Notes: generated from the letters alone by a model not told the origin. 64,000 nucleotides of DNA from Lepas anatifera (GCA_034440635.1 JAOTON010002271.1:1302001-1366000); one strand, 5' to 3'. Positions 44,346 to 57,125 are shown, counted from the first letter of the stretch. Translations and numbers: made by a program.

Positions 44346-44519
44346 TGTTAAGAGATAGGCAGACCTTTTTCGGCTTTGCGCTGGATTGGTTTTAAAATTT
44401 TATGGAAATGAAGGTTATCATCGGGTTTCTTTGTGTTCAGGGCAAAGGAAAATCATAGGAGCAGCTTGATCTGAAACAATTACCCGGGATATGACACACT
44501 CTAATGCCCAGTTTTCTTA

Positions 44520-44990
44520 AAGGGAATGTGGCACCTTGGTCGAATCCTAGAATTTAGTGTAATTAGGCGTACTTTTAGTCAAAAATAATGGAACCACTCA
44601 TGATTTCTCTGAAAAATGTACAATAAGCTCAATATTTGGTTTTTTAACAATACTCCTCTAGAAAAAGAAAGAAATATCAGACTGTGGATGATGTCACGAT
44701 CTGGCAACCACTACCATACTTGAAACACTTCAAGGGCTTCGATTGGCTGATGCTCATCGTGACGTCAGCATATGTCGTCACACCAGTAGCTCACCACAAT
44801 GGCCGCCGGCGACGGGGGCTGAGGGGGCTGACGGGGGCTGAGGGGGTGAAGGGAGGGCTTTGGGCTTGGTGGACGGCAATTTACCGAGTTCCAAGACAAA
44901 TGAAATATTGGAGTAACACGGGCTTTCCGACCTGCTTTACAACTTTGCTATCTCAGTTAAAATCACGTTGTGAAGGTGCCACATTCCCTT
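44520..44990. mobile_element. Tc1/mariner-like MITE with TA duplication
   Basis: Ends AAGGGAATGTGGCACCTT (44520-44537) and the exact inverse AAGGTGCCACATTCCCTT (44973-44990), flanked by TA on both sides (44518-44519, 44991-44992). Length 471 bp, no transposase. The TA target and AAGGG ends suggest a Tc1/mariner-type element (inference). A related, more diverged copy is at 57126-57867. Confidence 0.85.
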
Positions 44991-44992
44991 TA

Positions 44993-47900
44993 AAGGAAAA
45001 TTGTATTGGCTGGATCAAAAGGTCACAAAAAGTTGTTCCAGAAGTCCTATCCTCATTGTTGCGAAGTTCGCCCTGCAAATGACCCTTAAAATGGCTCTCA
45101 AAGTCAACATTTATAGACGACTTTTCCGGTACACCTTCTTAGGGATTCGCTAAATGACGTACTCCCGGCTATGTCGCTACCAAATGCTCTAAAGTGGTGG
45201 CCACATTTTTCCTAAACGGTGACTTGAAAGTTTAAAACTTACATCAGGGCATATTTTAGTGGAAATAGCCCTATCGTGACCCTAACGGGACCCTCTGAGG
45301 CGAGGTCAAACCACTGACCTGAGTGCTTAAACATATAGGGTGGAAAGTCTCACTGAATTCACACAAACTTTCTAATTTACTTTGAGGATTTGCGCTAACC
45401 CCCATGCTTTGCCGGACATAGAGTGGCCCTCTATGGCCCCCGTGGTGGGGCGATGGTGCCGCGATCGGCAACCCTGGATCGCCTATGCCCCTGCTAAGTC
45501 TCTCGGAAGGCCTTGTTCCCCACCGGAAGCATGTGCTCAGCTATAGAGGAAGTCGATGGTAGATGAAAGGTATCAACGGGGGCGTCGCCACCGATTTTTC
45601 CTGCATGTACGCTCTGCAGAGCGTTATGAAGGCGTACGACAATTAAGTTCACTGCGCCAGAAAACAGACGGACAAAGCATGGCCGCGCTGTCGCCGGAAA
45701 CTCCACCAACGGGACAAATGATCCAGTTCTCGGTACCACAAAGTGTGACAAGGTCACACTTTGTGTAATGGCACCAACGCTTCGTGAACCAGACCCAGCG
45801 CTTGTCATCCACAATGCCAACTCGATGGCTAAAAGCTGGCGGATCTAAGGGTCAAAGTCGACGGTCGGACCCAGGAAAACACCTTGTCAATCCGTGTGTA
45901 CAGGTTTAAGATGTTCCCAGAAGCACCCACTGGAAGATGGCAGTCTCCCCCGCCACCCCATGATGTCGATTGAAAAGATGTGAAACGTCGCGGCGTATAA
46001 TGGGACTGCAATTACCAGCACGTGGATCAGTTACAGTTACCTCGTACAGGCTCAGAGGTGCCGAGTGAACTACGACGGTACTGGTTCTTCGTGGTCCACT
46101 CACAGGGTTGCGGTTCCGGCGCCTTTGCACCACATCAGCCACACCGGTGGTCCAGCCCAGCGGGACAACTTTGATGGGTCCAAAGCTTCGAGGCAGCCTG
46201 TGGGCCAAGCGCCTCGACTGCAGCGAATGCATGGAAATATCCGCGACTCGCATACAAAGCGCTAGGCACGTGATAGAACAGTTGGACAGAGCAGCGTGGC
46301 TCCGCCGTCCGTAAGCGTTCTGCAATCCGGACGACCTGTTCATTTTCACATGTGGCATTGCCTTTATAGGGTCGGGTAGACACCAGGGAGACTGTGATCT
46401 CCCAAGCACCGGAGATCGCAGTTGCTTGCCTCGCTCGTACTTGCTGAAAACTGAAGATGGGGCCTTACCGTTGGCGACCAGAGAGGCCAAACTCCAGGCC
46501 AGCTTCCACTCCATAACAGTCCGGACGTGTCATCGTGCCCCGCCCCCCAAAGGCTGGACCGCATAGGCGGATCCAGGGAGGCAAGGGGCACAGGCCCCCA
46601 ATCAGCCCTCGGCACCCCCTGAAATGGTATCAGGCGCCCCCTGAAAGGTCGATGGTGCCCCCTCTGAAATGTCGCTTCCCACCCCCTCCAGGATGCGAAA
46701 ATCGGCGCCCACCGATAGGATTTGGCGCCCACCTGATAAGTTTTCCCAGTCAAAAGTGGCGCCCCATTGGTCCATCATGGGACCCTCAGGGGTTCCGAAA
46801 GCTACCTATCGGCGATCCTGGATCCGTATTATCCTAGGTGCTGCCACGAGCTATTTGGCCCCCATGTCTGAAGGACGTTCCTTTGTCAGGGGCCAAGAGT
46901 ACCCCCCTAAGATCTCGAGAACCAGTGTTAGGTAGCCGAAAAGCGGTAAACTGCGCTGGGTATTCCCATCCACTTTTTCCATCGAAAACATTTCGAAACA
47001 TTTTTGGTCAGGTCGCATTTAAGGTCACGGAGAGGTCAAAATCGATGCCGTCATAGGGATAACGTAAATTAAGTTTTTCGGCCCCTTACATCTGAACAAG
47101 GTAAAGATAGAGCAAAACTACTTGAACTATATGAATCCTTCTCAGGAGCCCGGATCGAATGATATACCTAATTTGACCTTGCTAACAGGCTCAGAATCAG
47201 TCTATTTGACCTGACCTGAGGTTAGGTCAGCGGCCGAAATAGCCTTATATAAAATGTATATCATTAGAGCGGCAAAGCCCATGAGCCAGTCTAATGGAGC
47301 TAACGCTCTATCACCATCCGACTGAGTGGTAGTTAGTTAAGGGCACTGTCATGTCATAAGGCGTGAGAGTCTTGAAAAGTGTTGCCCGCCTCTAAGAGGA
47401 TGGGGCCACGGGTTGTTTACTGGGAGGACGGGCCCCGGACTGGCGATGAACTGGAGGGCCGTAGGTGGTGGAGGCTAATTTCTGGGAACCGTGACTGAAT
47501 ATCTACATTAGACACGCGCATTGACGGATTGCGGTACCCGCCCCCTCGCGTTATGCCCTCCAACGGCGGAGCCGTATCCGCCGAACGGTTGGTACCGAAG
47601 TCGGGAGCGCTTCGAAAAACGCTCAAGCCGATGTCCGAGTTGATGTTGACCCCTCCCCATAGACCCTGAACCGGCACTTCGGTGGCAGACTCTCCTGAGA
47701 CCGCTTTCTCTTCGCCAGGCCGGATTCGCTAAGCGCCACACCCCGATGTCGCACCAGCTCGGGGACTGAGATCAACTTTTGGTGGGTTGGCCCGCCTGAG
47801 ATAAACTCTCGGAAGGGTTCCCCTGCCGGAAGCACTTCGGGGCTCTGAGAATAGCATCCGGGTCGAGACCTCCAGAGTCGGGAGCGCACCGTGGGAGCCC

Positions 47901-48586
47901 CTGCATCGGCCCAATAAGGGGTCCGCAGACCCCTAGGACCCACCTCCTTGGTTACGCCACTGATTTCAACACAAGGCCGCCCGCAGCGCCCCGTCGATGA
48001 GGTACGACGGGAAGTGATGCCTGGAGGTCGTGGGAAGCCAGGCCGCACCTGCACGGAGCATCTAGCGCTTCGCGGATGTAGCGGCGAGTCATCGATCCGG
48101 TTTCAACTGCCGCTCTAACAAACAAGGCCCTAATCGCTTGTTCAGGCCCAGAACTGTGGATTAGGTGGGCTCGAAGGGGTCAGGTGGTAAGGACTTCTTA
48201 GAGGTTAAGGCCTGTACTGGACAACACAATTGGCAGCCTGCCTATTTTGTGCTCAAGGGGGTCTCTAAAAAGTTATCACGAAGGACCGTGTAGAGGGACC
48301 AAAATAAAGATAAGCGCTTGCCAATACCGACACAGCTGCTTATCTGTTCACTTTTTATCAGTAATACTCAGTGTCTCTAACCGTGTTTTGACTCAAAATG
48401 AGCCATAGAGACACTTGAGTAACATGAGAAAATAAACATACATTTTTGTGTTTCCTGCTACCACTTGAACACTGGTAAGATGTATGACAATATAGGTACA
48501 GCAAAACAGCAATGTTTAAGTATTATTTAGTTTATTAGTTTGTGACATTTCATTTTGTTTAACAGTGTGTGTGAGACTAACACTTA
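44993..48586. other. Intergenic repeat-rich DNA
   Basis: 44995-45180 is homologous to 48605-48830 (shared ATCAAAAGGTCACAAAAAGTT and GTACACCT blocks). 45240-45480 is part of the CATCGAT repeat family. 46562-46830 contains GGCGGATCCAGGGAGGC and a run of 'GGCGCCCC' units typical of degraded CAGTGGCGGATC elements. A TGGTTACGCCACTG end near 47950 suggests yet another element. Several long GC-rich frames occur on the minus strand, but none has a recognisable motif. Confidence 0.45.
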
Positions 48587-49372
48587 AAAGGGAGATATGC
48601 GAAAGCAAATTTATTGGCTAGATCAAAAGGTCACAAAAAGTTGTTTCAGAAGTCCTATTCTCATTTTTGCGAATTCGGCCTGCAAATGCCTTAAAATTGC
48701 TCTCAAATTCAAGATTTCTAGACGACTTTACCAGTACACCTCTTTTCGATTCAAATGATGCACCCCGGCTAAGGCTATCAATTTCTCTAAGAATTAGGTC
48801 ATATCTGTCCTAAACAGTGATGTAGAACTTTGGACTACCACCGAAAAAAATTACTTAAGAAAAACAACATTCCAAAACTCTTTTGAAACAGAAATATTGG
48901 GCTTAAAAGAAATCACATTTAACCAATCAAAAGCCTTGGAATTCTCATACTGGGGTCACATGACCTATCTGGCACAAAAGTTTCATCATTCTGGGGCTGA
49001 AGCAGAAAACAACTCAATACCCCAGGTATGAAACGGCTGAAGACTTGAGTAAGTATGTTTTTTCCGTTTCAAGAGCAAACTAATTCATTTTGTAGTTTTA
49101 AAGGCTTGGTAAAATTAATTCAAATACAAATACAGGAGAATAAACATTTTGATTACAAAAAAAACATTACTTTTCAACTTTAAATAGTTTTTGAAAAGTA
49201 GTTGATGGGTGAAGGTTTCAGTATTATATCAGAATTGTTAACCTGTTTTGATAACAAGTGAGTGGCCTCCCAAAATTTTGCCTGAAGATACAAAAATAAT
49301 TGACAGTTTTGTAATCAGGATTTTTTAAATAGCAAGAAACCACATTAATAATTTTTTGCCTATCTCCCTTTA
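48587..49372. mobile_element. MITE with AAAGGGAGATA ends
   Basis: Left end TTAAAAGGGAGATATGC (48585-48601) and right end GCCTATCTCCCTTTAA (49358-49373) are near-perfect inverse copies, with TA-type flanks. No transposase. Its first 230 bp match 45000-45200, so the family is present more than once. Confidence 0.7.
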
Positions 49373-49739
49373 AATATAATCCTCATGTGAGATAGAACCA
49401 ACAGAAAATATAACAACACAGGAACAAAAAATGTGAATGCTAAGGAAGAGAAATGAGGAGTAGTTTAATAGTGTGGACATCATATTCACATTTCACATTT
49501 TGCTACAGTTTATGAGCTTTTCTTCTCAGTGCCATCCATTCCAAAGGATGGCTTCAAATTACTGTGCCACCAGCTTTACCCACTTCCCAGACATATTGAT
49601 ACAGCAGTGTTGCTCTGTACTGCAGGTACAGTCATAATCTAACCAATTCAAGTATGGCAATGGGCAGCATGTCCTTTAAAAATTTAGTTAGGCTGTGAAT
49701 TTGTATTAACATGTGGAGAGGGGTATGGCATCAACATGC

Positions 49740-50110
49740 AGTAGAGGGGTCCTAAAGTGCCCCCTTGAGATCACAGCCAGCAAGAGGATTTGAAAATGCC
49801 CACTAGGGGGGATGGGGGTGATAGTGATCTATGTTATGACAAAGTTTCATAGACCTGGGTCAACATCTTCAAGGGCAAACAATGTTATAAAGGTCAAATC
49901 TGGATCATACTGGATACCTATTTGAAAATGCTGTGATTATATGATAAGAAAACTGAGAATACACTGAAAGTGGACAAAGGTTGAGGTCATAGGAGAAAGG
50001 TCCTACACAATGTTCTCTGACATTTTTAGGTCACTGTCATTCAAAGCCACATACCCTGTAAGGATGTACCAATATTACATATTCTGATAGACAATGGACT
50101 TTAGTATGCA
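49740..50110. mobile_element. Fragment related to the 870-2763 element
   Basis: Contains 'CCTGGGTCAACATCTTC', 'GGATCATACTGGATAC' and 'GGTCACTGTCATTC', aligning with 960-1330 (for example 'GGGCCATACTGGAGCC'). No termini found here. Confidence 0.5.
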
Positions 50111-51481
50111 TTAACTCCGCAATAATTTACAAACGCATTGTAACTGGCACCATAGCTATTGCAATATTTGGTGCAGGAAATTGGGGTTTGATGTTGAAAG
50201 ACCTTTGCCTGGCCTTGGCCTTGACTTTAAGTCACCTTAAGTATGTAAAGTCATAGCAGAACATATGTCATACTGTATAATGTTATCTGACGGGAATACT
50301 GGAGTCAGTGACTTTGACCTGTGACCTTGACCTTGACACTCCATATGGGTTGACCCTGGTAAATATAACTATTATAATATTGATATATATGGAGGATCAC
50401 CCAGGTAGTCGCCAGTGCTCCACAGGGTGTGATTCCACAGTGCGGGCGAACTGGTGCGACCGGCACGATGAGACATGGCGCGGTGATAGAGTTTGCGTTG
50501 GGCGCCTTGGCTCAAGAGTTCCGGTACTTTTGCGTCCTGCATAAAAACGTCTTGCCATATATGTTTTGGCATAAGAATGGAGAATACGGTTATAAAGACG
50601 CGGGAGGAGGATGAGAGAGGCATTGCATCGTTTTGCATCATTGCCATTGATCACCGCAATAATTTGTGCTTTGCGTTTTTTCCGTCTGGTAGTGCCCACC
50701 TAGGCAGACCAAGTGCCCTTTTGAGGGCCTCAATATGCCCTTATAGAGAAGTAGCCTCTTAGTGAAAGATCTTTGATAAGGACTGCGATAAAGTGAAAAT
50801 AGCAAATTTCGAGAACGTTATCGTCACTAACGGCTCTGATAATCGTTATTAATAAAGTTACCGAAGTGTCTATCATTGCGTTTTAGGTGTCTAGTTTGTG
50901 TCCAACTCTTAAAACGTGACTCATGAGCTGGGGCTGCCAGAAGTCGTGTTAGGTAGAACTCAAAACTGTTTGCAAACTTGTGATGGAACCCCATCGCATG
51001 TGATAGTGAGTTACGAATATAACTCGATGTTTAGAGCATTTAACAGCGGAAAATGAGTCCCTTCCTGTTGAATTTGAGTCCTCGAATTAGGTGCAGCTGA
51101 GTTAATATCCCCTGGAGGCCATTGACTTACCTCATTATTTTAGCTGCCTCTTATCGCAATGAAATTACTCAATAAAAGGAATGAGCTTGCCATCGTTCAT
51201 TAGCATGTATGGTAACGCTCCTAAATATCCTTTAATCTTATGACCAATGCTTTACCAAGTCATCTTACCACACTTGTACCTCTCAACATTCTCACATAGG
51301 TACGTACTCAGGCTCTGTCAAAGCATTTGGCCAAAATAGTAAAAGAGTGCATGGTTTTCTCGTTATAAACCGAGGACGGTATCGAAACTGAGCGAAAACC
51401 GTATGAGTAGCTAGGCAGGCATCTCTTTCATTTGAGTGGGATTGTCATCATTGTGGTTTTGATGTCATGTTTATGTTTCAG

Positions 51482-51601
51482 ACTACTGCTAGCACACTAT
51501 GTGGCCGCAGCCAAAGAGACATCATGTTTTTGCTCTGCTCATTGTATCAGCAATGCTGGCAGTGGTTTTTCTTTGGCACAGAAGACAAAGCCCGTTTGTT
51601 G
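51482..51601 (+). CDS. Star-like protein exon 1 (5' UTR end, start, signal anchor)
   Basis: ATG at 51499, 17 bp after a good acceptor (TGTTTATGTTTCAG at 51480-51481), so a noncoding 5' exon probably exists upstream. Donor GTGAGT at 51602, phase 1. Reads MWPQPKRHHVFALLIVSAML then AVVFLWHRRQSPFV. The basic head, one hydrophobic helix (residues about 10-26) and an Arg/His border fit a type II signal anchor, placing the rest in the ER/Golgi lumen, as in Star. Of the possible starts this is the only Met in frame before the helix. Confidence 0.85.
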
Positions 51602-52499
51602 GTGAGTACTTTAAGCAGCTTTTGTGTGGTTTAGCTTTGCTGCTCCAGCAACACAGTTGGCTCGGGTGCTTCTCTTTGGGCGTGGGAGACTGGCGGCAGA
51701 CTGGCTTGTGTCAACATTTTCAATGGCTGCCTCCAACCCAGAAGATGGTGGCACAAAGGAGGTTGTACGGCACAACAGTGGGATCAGCGTCGCCTCGACC
51801 GGCTTCCCTATTTTCGGGTGCACTGATGGTTTGGGTCCTTCCTCAATCCCTCGGTGATCTCTCGGTATGGTCTCTCTCATGCCATCCCACGTGCAGGTTC
51901 GGCTTCTGTCGAGCTTTACGGTCTGCAGAGACTAGACAACCTATAAACGGCAGAATGCAGTGTCGCTGTTCAGTGAGGGTGCCGGTGAATGGAAACTTCC
52001 GCCTTGCATCTGGTGTGAAGAGTGCGCTATGGGTGGGAGTTACTAACACATGTTCCCGTGTCAATGTTAAGTATTGGCTTTACCTGTCATCACCTTTTCC
52101 CACCCTGGTCGTTGCTAGGCCGGAACTTGTACACCCGTTAGAAAATCGGTGGCATCGCCCTTGTTTGAGTCACGAGTCTGAGGTAACATGTTCCGGAAAA
52201 AGCCTGGAACCTTATGTACAGTATCTTTCAATGAGTTTGTTCTTAGCATTTAAGTTGTATCAAGAGATACCAATATCGATGAAGTGTCAGTTGCATACTG
52301 TTTGAGCGATGGAACTGAAACGGGGAGAAATTGCCCTTAAAAATGAAGTGCCTTAAATAGTATCTCCCCTTCATGGGTATAGAAAGGGGCAGACTGGCCT
52401 TAGTATGGGAGGATTGAGATTGGCGGAAGCTGGGGAGGTGTCAACTGTCCAACGTTCAGGGGCGGTTGACTGAATAATTCCCGTTTATGCGGTCCAATG

Positions 52500-52685
52500 A
52501 CTGATGAACCCATCTCACTCAATCAAATATGATTGAGTGGAATGAGGTGGGTGGTTTGGTTGAGCCTGTGGGCAGCTGCTGGGACATGCTTTGGTATTCC
52601 TGAGCGGATAAAGAACGCTCGTCTATTTTGGCGCCATATGACCCAGCTGTCGGTGCGCCCAAAAAACCCAACAATGATGATGATA
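52500..52685 (+). mobile_element. 3' end of an I/Jockey-type LINE
   Basis: The segment TTTTGGCGCCATATGACCCA then GCTGTCGGTGCGCCC, A-rich tract and (ATG)n at 52672-52683 is the kind of 3' terminus seen at 6660-6737 and near 35230-35290. Severely 5'-truncated copy inside intron 1 of the Star-like gene. Confidence 0.65.
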
Positions 52686-52953
52686 GCTGCTGTGCTGGAT
52701 TGAAAGGGGCCACTTACTAGCATATGTGAATGTAACACAGCACCTATCTGCTTTACCTGAAATAACTTCTCGCTAACTTTTGTGTATGTTGATGTGTACG
52801 CATGTGCGTGTGCGTGTGGAAAAGAGGCTTCGCTATCATATTGGGGTTCAGGGGCTCCTCGGCTGCTTCTTGCAGGACTCTTGTCACACGAATATCAGTA
52901 GAACTCGGCCTTTGACCTAACCATCGTGACTTCCCTGTTGTATTGATATGCAG

Positions 52954-53244
52954 AGCACCTTCCGTTTCGGTACTGGATTGCCACCGCACCACACAGCCAG
53001 GGGTCTGCATTCAAGAAAGCCGTGCATCTTAGGGTGAAGATATCCGGTTCTGATAACTCATCGCTCGCCGAAAAGGGCGTGTTCAGCTCCATACTTGCTT
53101 CTGAAGTATTTCCGTCAGCGAATATCCAGGGAAGCAGTGTGAGCAATGAAACGGCCAGCGATGGCGGTCCGGGATCACTGCTGACCAACAATAAGGACAT
53201 GGTGCGCTCCAACGCTGCCGTGAAAGACCTGAAAATTCGGCCAG
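52954..53244 (+). CDS. Star-like protein exon 2 (luminal stem)
   Basis: Acceptor CTGTTGTATTGATATGCAG, donor GTAATC at 53245, phase 1 to 1. G+AG = Glu, then HLPFRYWIATAPHSQGSAFK, HLRVKISGSDNSSLAEKGVF, ASEVFPSANIQGSSVSNETA and a segment ending VKDLKIRPG. Two N-glycosylation sequons (NSS and NET) support a luminal stem. Variable stem regions lie between the anchor and the FkbM domain in Star-like proteins. No motif of its own; assigned by splice sites, exact phase fit and coding composition. Confidence 0.75.
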
Positions 53245-54959
53245 GTAATCATCGACCGAAGAGTACTAATGACGCGACTGTACTGATCACGTGATCGGCG
53301 GTGCCGGGCCTTGTTCAATGCATGTGATTCCGTATTTCGATGACAGTGTTTCATCGCCGCATCGTTGAGAACTAACACCAGACTCTTGGCATCGTTCGTA
53401 CGCATGAGCCCTCCGGGTAGCGGATCAGATTATTGTGGACTTCGTTGCACATGTCACGGTAGTTGGACTGGATGCAAGTTTAAATGTGAGTTTTGAACGT
53501 TTCTCTCGAAAACTTCACTTTCACACATATAGCCTTAACAGCTCACATGCCCTAAAACTCCAATACAAGCTGAACTGTGAGCCTTAGCTGGTGCCCCGCG
53601 GGCGGCTCTACTCCAGCTAATGCGGTGCGGTGCCAGGGTACCGCTTACTTCCGCTTTGTTGGACCGAGTGCGCTGGCATGCTTATTGTAGTTATCTTTGT
53701 AATAACTTGTGAACTGGTGATTTTATGGACTTTTCATATTGAGAATTGTCTCCTGTTCAGGGTCCACCTATAAGGCCTTCATAACCTATTTCTTATCCGA
53801 GCTTTAACACGCTCCCCGCTGGGGAGGGGGGCGAAATTCGCCTCCCTCTCCTACTGGTTTGTCACAGATAACTCAAAAATAAAGAGATACAGACCAACGA
53901 AGCTCCCTGATCAGGAGATACAGTACCTTATCCCTGATCAATTTGGCGCATCTGAGCAAATTTTTAGGTCGTGTCATTTCAGGCCAAGGAGCTATCCACG
54001 GTCAAGCGGCCCGACCTCAAAACCTGAAATTACGAGTTTGAAGCGGCGCCTAAGGAACATCAGCCAACCGATCAGTTTGAAAGTCCAACCGATCAGTTTG
54101 AAAGTCCAACCGATCAGTTTGGATTGTTTATTGATTGAAAATCTTGAAGTTCGGTGGCAACGAACTCATTAAGCTCTGGAATTTTGGTTGTCGCAATTAC
54201 TTTCAGTCTTTTTATCGAATTCGTGCCTGATTTGTCGCTCCTGTCGCAGTACAGCAAAGATGGGCAAGTGATTGGAACCATCTTAATAAATAATACCGGA
54301 AGCGAGATTTGATACATGTCTTCAGTAAGAAAGTTATCGATCAAAGTTTTGAACAAAGCTTTACTAGTAACATGACGGGGATATGAATTTCTACTTCATG
54401 ATAGTGTTATCAATGACGCGTCCTAAAATCGACAAACGATGAACTTCCCAACCTATATATCTCAGTTGAAGTATAGTGATGTAAAGTAAAGCGTTTTCCG
54501 CAACGAAATTACATGGTAAACTTTGCGCACGATATTTCTAAAATAACCTATTTGGGGCTTTTGAAAGTTTAAAGGGAAACCCGACTTGTGTACAGGCTGT
54601 CATGGTTGTTCCCCTGGTTGTTCCCTTGTTCCTTGTTGCGAATTGTCTTGTGGTGTGTGGTCGTGCGTATTTGCGTGGGGGCGGGCGTGCGTTCAATCTT
54701 CTTTTGTTTTATTTGACGGGGGCTAAGGATGATGCAGCCGTTCAGAACGCGTCTGCTGTGATGGTGGTCATTTGGCGTTAGTGGGGGTGGGGGGAGAATT
54801 TACAGTTGGTATGGGTAGGCGCCACAGCTACCTCCCGGCAGGTTTCAAACCGTGACCCATTCGTGAAACCTCACAGGTTCGAACGGTGGAATGGCGGTCT
54901 GAATGAACCACAGCCGGATTTTGTCCTTGAAGCTGATGTTCCGTGCACTGAATGTTCCC
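53245..54959. other. Star-like gene intron
   Basis: No exon recognised. A 23-bp unit (TCAGTTTGAAAGTCCAACCGA) is repeated 2.5 times at 54063-54121. Confidence 0.55.
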
Positions 54960-55165
54960 TGATTGAACATGTGGCAGAGCACCAGCTCGTATCAATCTTC
55001 CACTGATGCTTTCGGTGGCGACATGTTCACTTGAGCATGCCGCAAAGCACCAGCTCGTCTCAATCTTCCACTGATGCTTCTGGTGGTGGACCTGTTCACT
55101 TGAGCATGCCGCAGGGCACCAGCCCGTCTTAATTTTCCGGTGATGCCGCTGGTGGCGGACATGTT
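54960..55165. repeat. 69-bp tandem repeat, three copies
   Basis: Copies of a 69-bp unit with GCACCAGCTCGTCTCAATC, TTCCACTGATGCTTCTGG and TTCACTTGAGCATGCCGC. Noncoding, in an intron of the Star-like gene. Confidence 0.88.
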
Positions 55166-55367
55166 TGCGACGAATGTATATGTTTTGGCGTATGCCTTCA
55201 TTCACCTTCTATAACTGTGTGACCCATGTTCAAGACTGCTCAATTTTCTGCAACTCCACTCTCGTCAAAGCTTTAAAAAGTTGTAAAAACTTAAACTGTA
55301 GCTGCGCCTGTACAAAAGTCTGTCGCCACGCGTTGCGACGTGCTTCTAGTCTGTGTCTCCGCTGTCG

Positions 55368-55462
55368 GTGGAGTGTCTCTGTGGGAGTGGGAGCGGGTGC
55401 CGGCGATGCTCGGTGGAGTGTCTCTGCGGGAGTGGGAGCGAGTGCCGGCGACCCTGACGGAG
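55368..55462. repeat. 45-bp tandem duplication next to exon 3 of the Star-like gene
   Basis: Two copies of a 45-bp unit (CGGTGGAGTGTCTCTG, GGAGTGGGAGCG, GTGCCGGCGA) directly precede the exon. The second ends at the probable splice acceptor. Confidence 0.85.
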
Positions 55463-55464
55463 AG

Positions 55465-55631
55465 TGCGGCCCGCGCAGGGCTGGAGTGCTCTGGACCCGC
55501 TGCTGGTGGCCGAGGTGCGTGACAGGATGCTGGTGCCGCCCTCGCACCTGCCGTACGAGCTCTCACAGCCGAACGTCAAAGACCCGTCCGTGGGACAGGC
55601 CACCCTGGTGCTGGAGATACTGCGCAACAAG
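55465..55631 (+). CDS. Star-like protein exon 3 (start of conserved region)
   Basis: Reads RPAQGWSALDPLLVAEVRDR, MLVPPSHLPYELSQPNVKDP and SVGQATLVLEILRNK, donor GTCTGC at 55632, phase 0 out. 'LDPxLxxxVRxxxLxPPSxLPYxLxxPxxxDPSxGQ' is the typical lead-in to the FkbM domain of arthropod Star-like proteins. Start: an in-frame TGA at 55455-55457 limits it. AG 55463-55464 gives the phase-1 start needed after exon 2; a better-looking acceptor at 55477-55478 would be phase 0 and break the frame. Confidence 0.85.
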
Positions 55632-56473
55632 GTCTGCTCGTTTCATACTCTCTTATGCACCACTGTCAGCTGCCACTATCTTGGTAGATATCTACTATCT
55701 TGCCACTATCTTGATATATCTTGGTATACTACTGCGTGCGTTTTGGGTGGTTCCTTGGACTCGTGCACCGGCTGGGGGTCGTGCTAGCCTATAACTGATG
55801 TTACTGCTGGCGCCTTCCTTGTCTCCTTTCATCTTTTCCAACTGTTGTTACGAGCAGGACGTGAAGCGTCGTCTTTGATGTGAAGTGATGTCGCTTAAGA
55901 CGGCCTGGTAATGTGGTCAAACATGCAGAAAGAATCAAGCACCAGGTCTTCGGTGGTGCTGTGGGACAGAGCGAGTACTTCACCCCCACTCGGTGCTCGT
56001 GTGAAACCAAGTTTCGGGCTTTCGTCTCTGGGAGGAGCCAGGGGTCGGCTTATGTCGTTAGAATCCGGTAAAGATTTACCAAACCTACCAATAACGGTAT
56101 GGGAATGCGTTTTATTGAAATTCTGGCAGTGGTAGGTCGGTATCGCGCTCTCTATATCTGCAGTTTAAGGAAAACCCGCCCGCGCCGCTCCTGGATCAGA
56201 ATCAGGGCCCCTCGACTTTCGGCTTAAGATGTAAACCTATTCAACACGCCCGAAAATGGTTTCGTAAATAGCAAATACTTTCGGCGCGATGGCGCCGGAC
56301 TATTGCCGGAGTTTCAATAAAACGTATTCTCTTGTTCTCACACCCAGAAAACTAAGACGACAATCAAATTACCGATGACAGGTTTTTGGCCTTGTTTCTT
56401 ATATTTACATATCCGTTGACGGCGGCAGTACTCGTATCTAGGTCTGGCGTCAGCTTCCTAACCCGCTCCCCAG

Positions 56474-56665
56474 ACGCGGGGCACGTACATCGAGTGTGGC
56501 GCACTGGACGGCGAGACGCGCTCCAACACGCTCTACATGGAGCGCTCCCTGGGCTGGCGCGGCCTGCTCGTTGAGGCCGACCCCAGCAACTTCGAGAAGC
56601 TGAAGGCTAAACACCGCAAGGCCTGGTCCATCAACGCCTGCCTGTCCGGCAACACTGTGTCACAG
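56474..56665 (+). CDS. Star-like protein exon 4 (FkbM methyltransferase domain, SAM motif)
   Basis: Acceptor TAACCCGCTCCCCAG, donor GTAAGA at 56666, phase 0 at both ends. Reads TRGTYIECGALDGETRSNTL, YMERSLGWRGLLVEADPSNF, then EKLKAKHRKAWSINACLSGN. 'YIECGAxDGExxSNTLYxE' is the SAM-binding loop (motif I) of the FkbM/Methyltransf_21 family as found in Star. 'GLLVEADP' is motif II with the acidic residue. Catalytic activity of Star-type proteins is not established to my knowledge; Star acts as a chaperone for export of EGF-receptor ligands in Drosophila. Confidence 0.95.
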
Positions 56666-57123
56666 GTAAGACTTTCTGATAGAAACTGGCGTCACCTGCC
56701 AACAGCTCTGTATTTCTCGACACTAAGGTGTTAATGTTTAACAGTTTTCGTTGAGTTTCCAGGCTATTCACTTCTGTTTTTATCGTGACCGAAATCTTGA
56801 GAACTGCTCAATGTATTGTGAATCGGGAAGCGAGGGTTAGGTTATGCTTAATTCGTGTATGCATCGTGGCTGGGCAAGTTACTAGATATCGCGATCTCTA
56901 TTTTCAAGATGGTGCTTATTGCGCCTTGAGAAAATTAAAATTATGGTTTGCATGGCATAGCACAGATATGGAATTTGATGCGATGATTTTTACACAGGAA
57001 TGTTGCCACTGGGGTCTGGAGACCTGCCTCCCAAACAATTCATCTGGCGTGTTTATTTTATGTTCTTGAAGTTGGTAAAAACGCTAGATTAAGCTCCACA
57101 TTCGAAGCTATGGCATGGAAGTT
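56666..57123. other. Star-like gene intron, nothing recognised
   Basis: About 460 bp with no feature recognised before a MITE. Confidence 0.5.
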
Positions 57124-57125
57124 TA

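Noticed and set aside
45906..46514. 202-codon minus-strand frame
   Set aside because: No recognisable motif, overlapping open frames in other phases, and a GC-rich patch amid repeats; not enough to call a gene.
47623..48054. 143-codon minus-strand frame
   Set aside because: Spans a transposon-end-like GTGGCGTAACCAAGG sequence; no protein motif; GC-rich repeat likely.
51499..52305. A single 268-codon protein starting at the Star-like ATG
   Set aside because: Only the first 34 codons are coding-like; a good donor at 51602 follows, and exon 2 at 52954 joins in phase. The rest is intron read-through.
55165..55794. 209-codon frame through the Star-like exon 3 region
   Set aside because: Runs through two tandem repeats and reads the conserved exon in the wrong frame.
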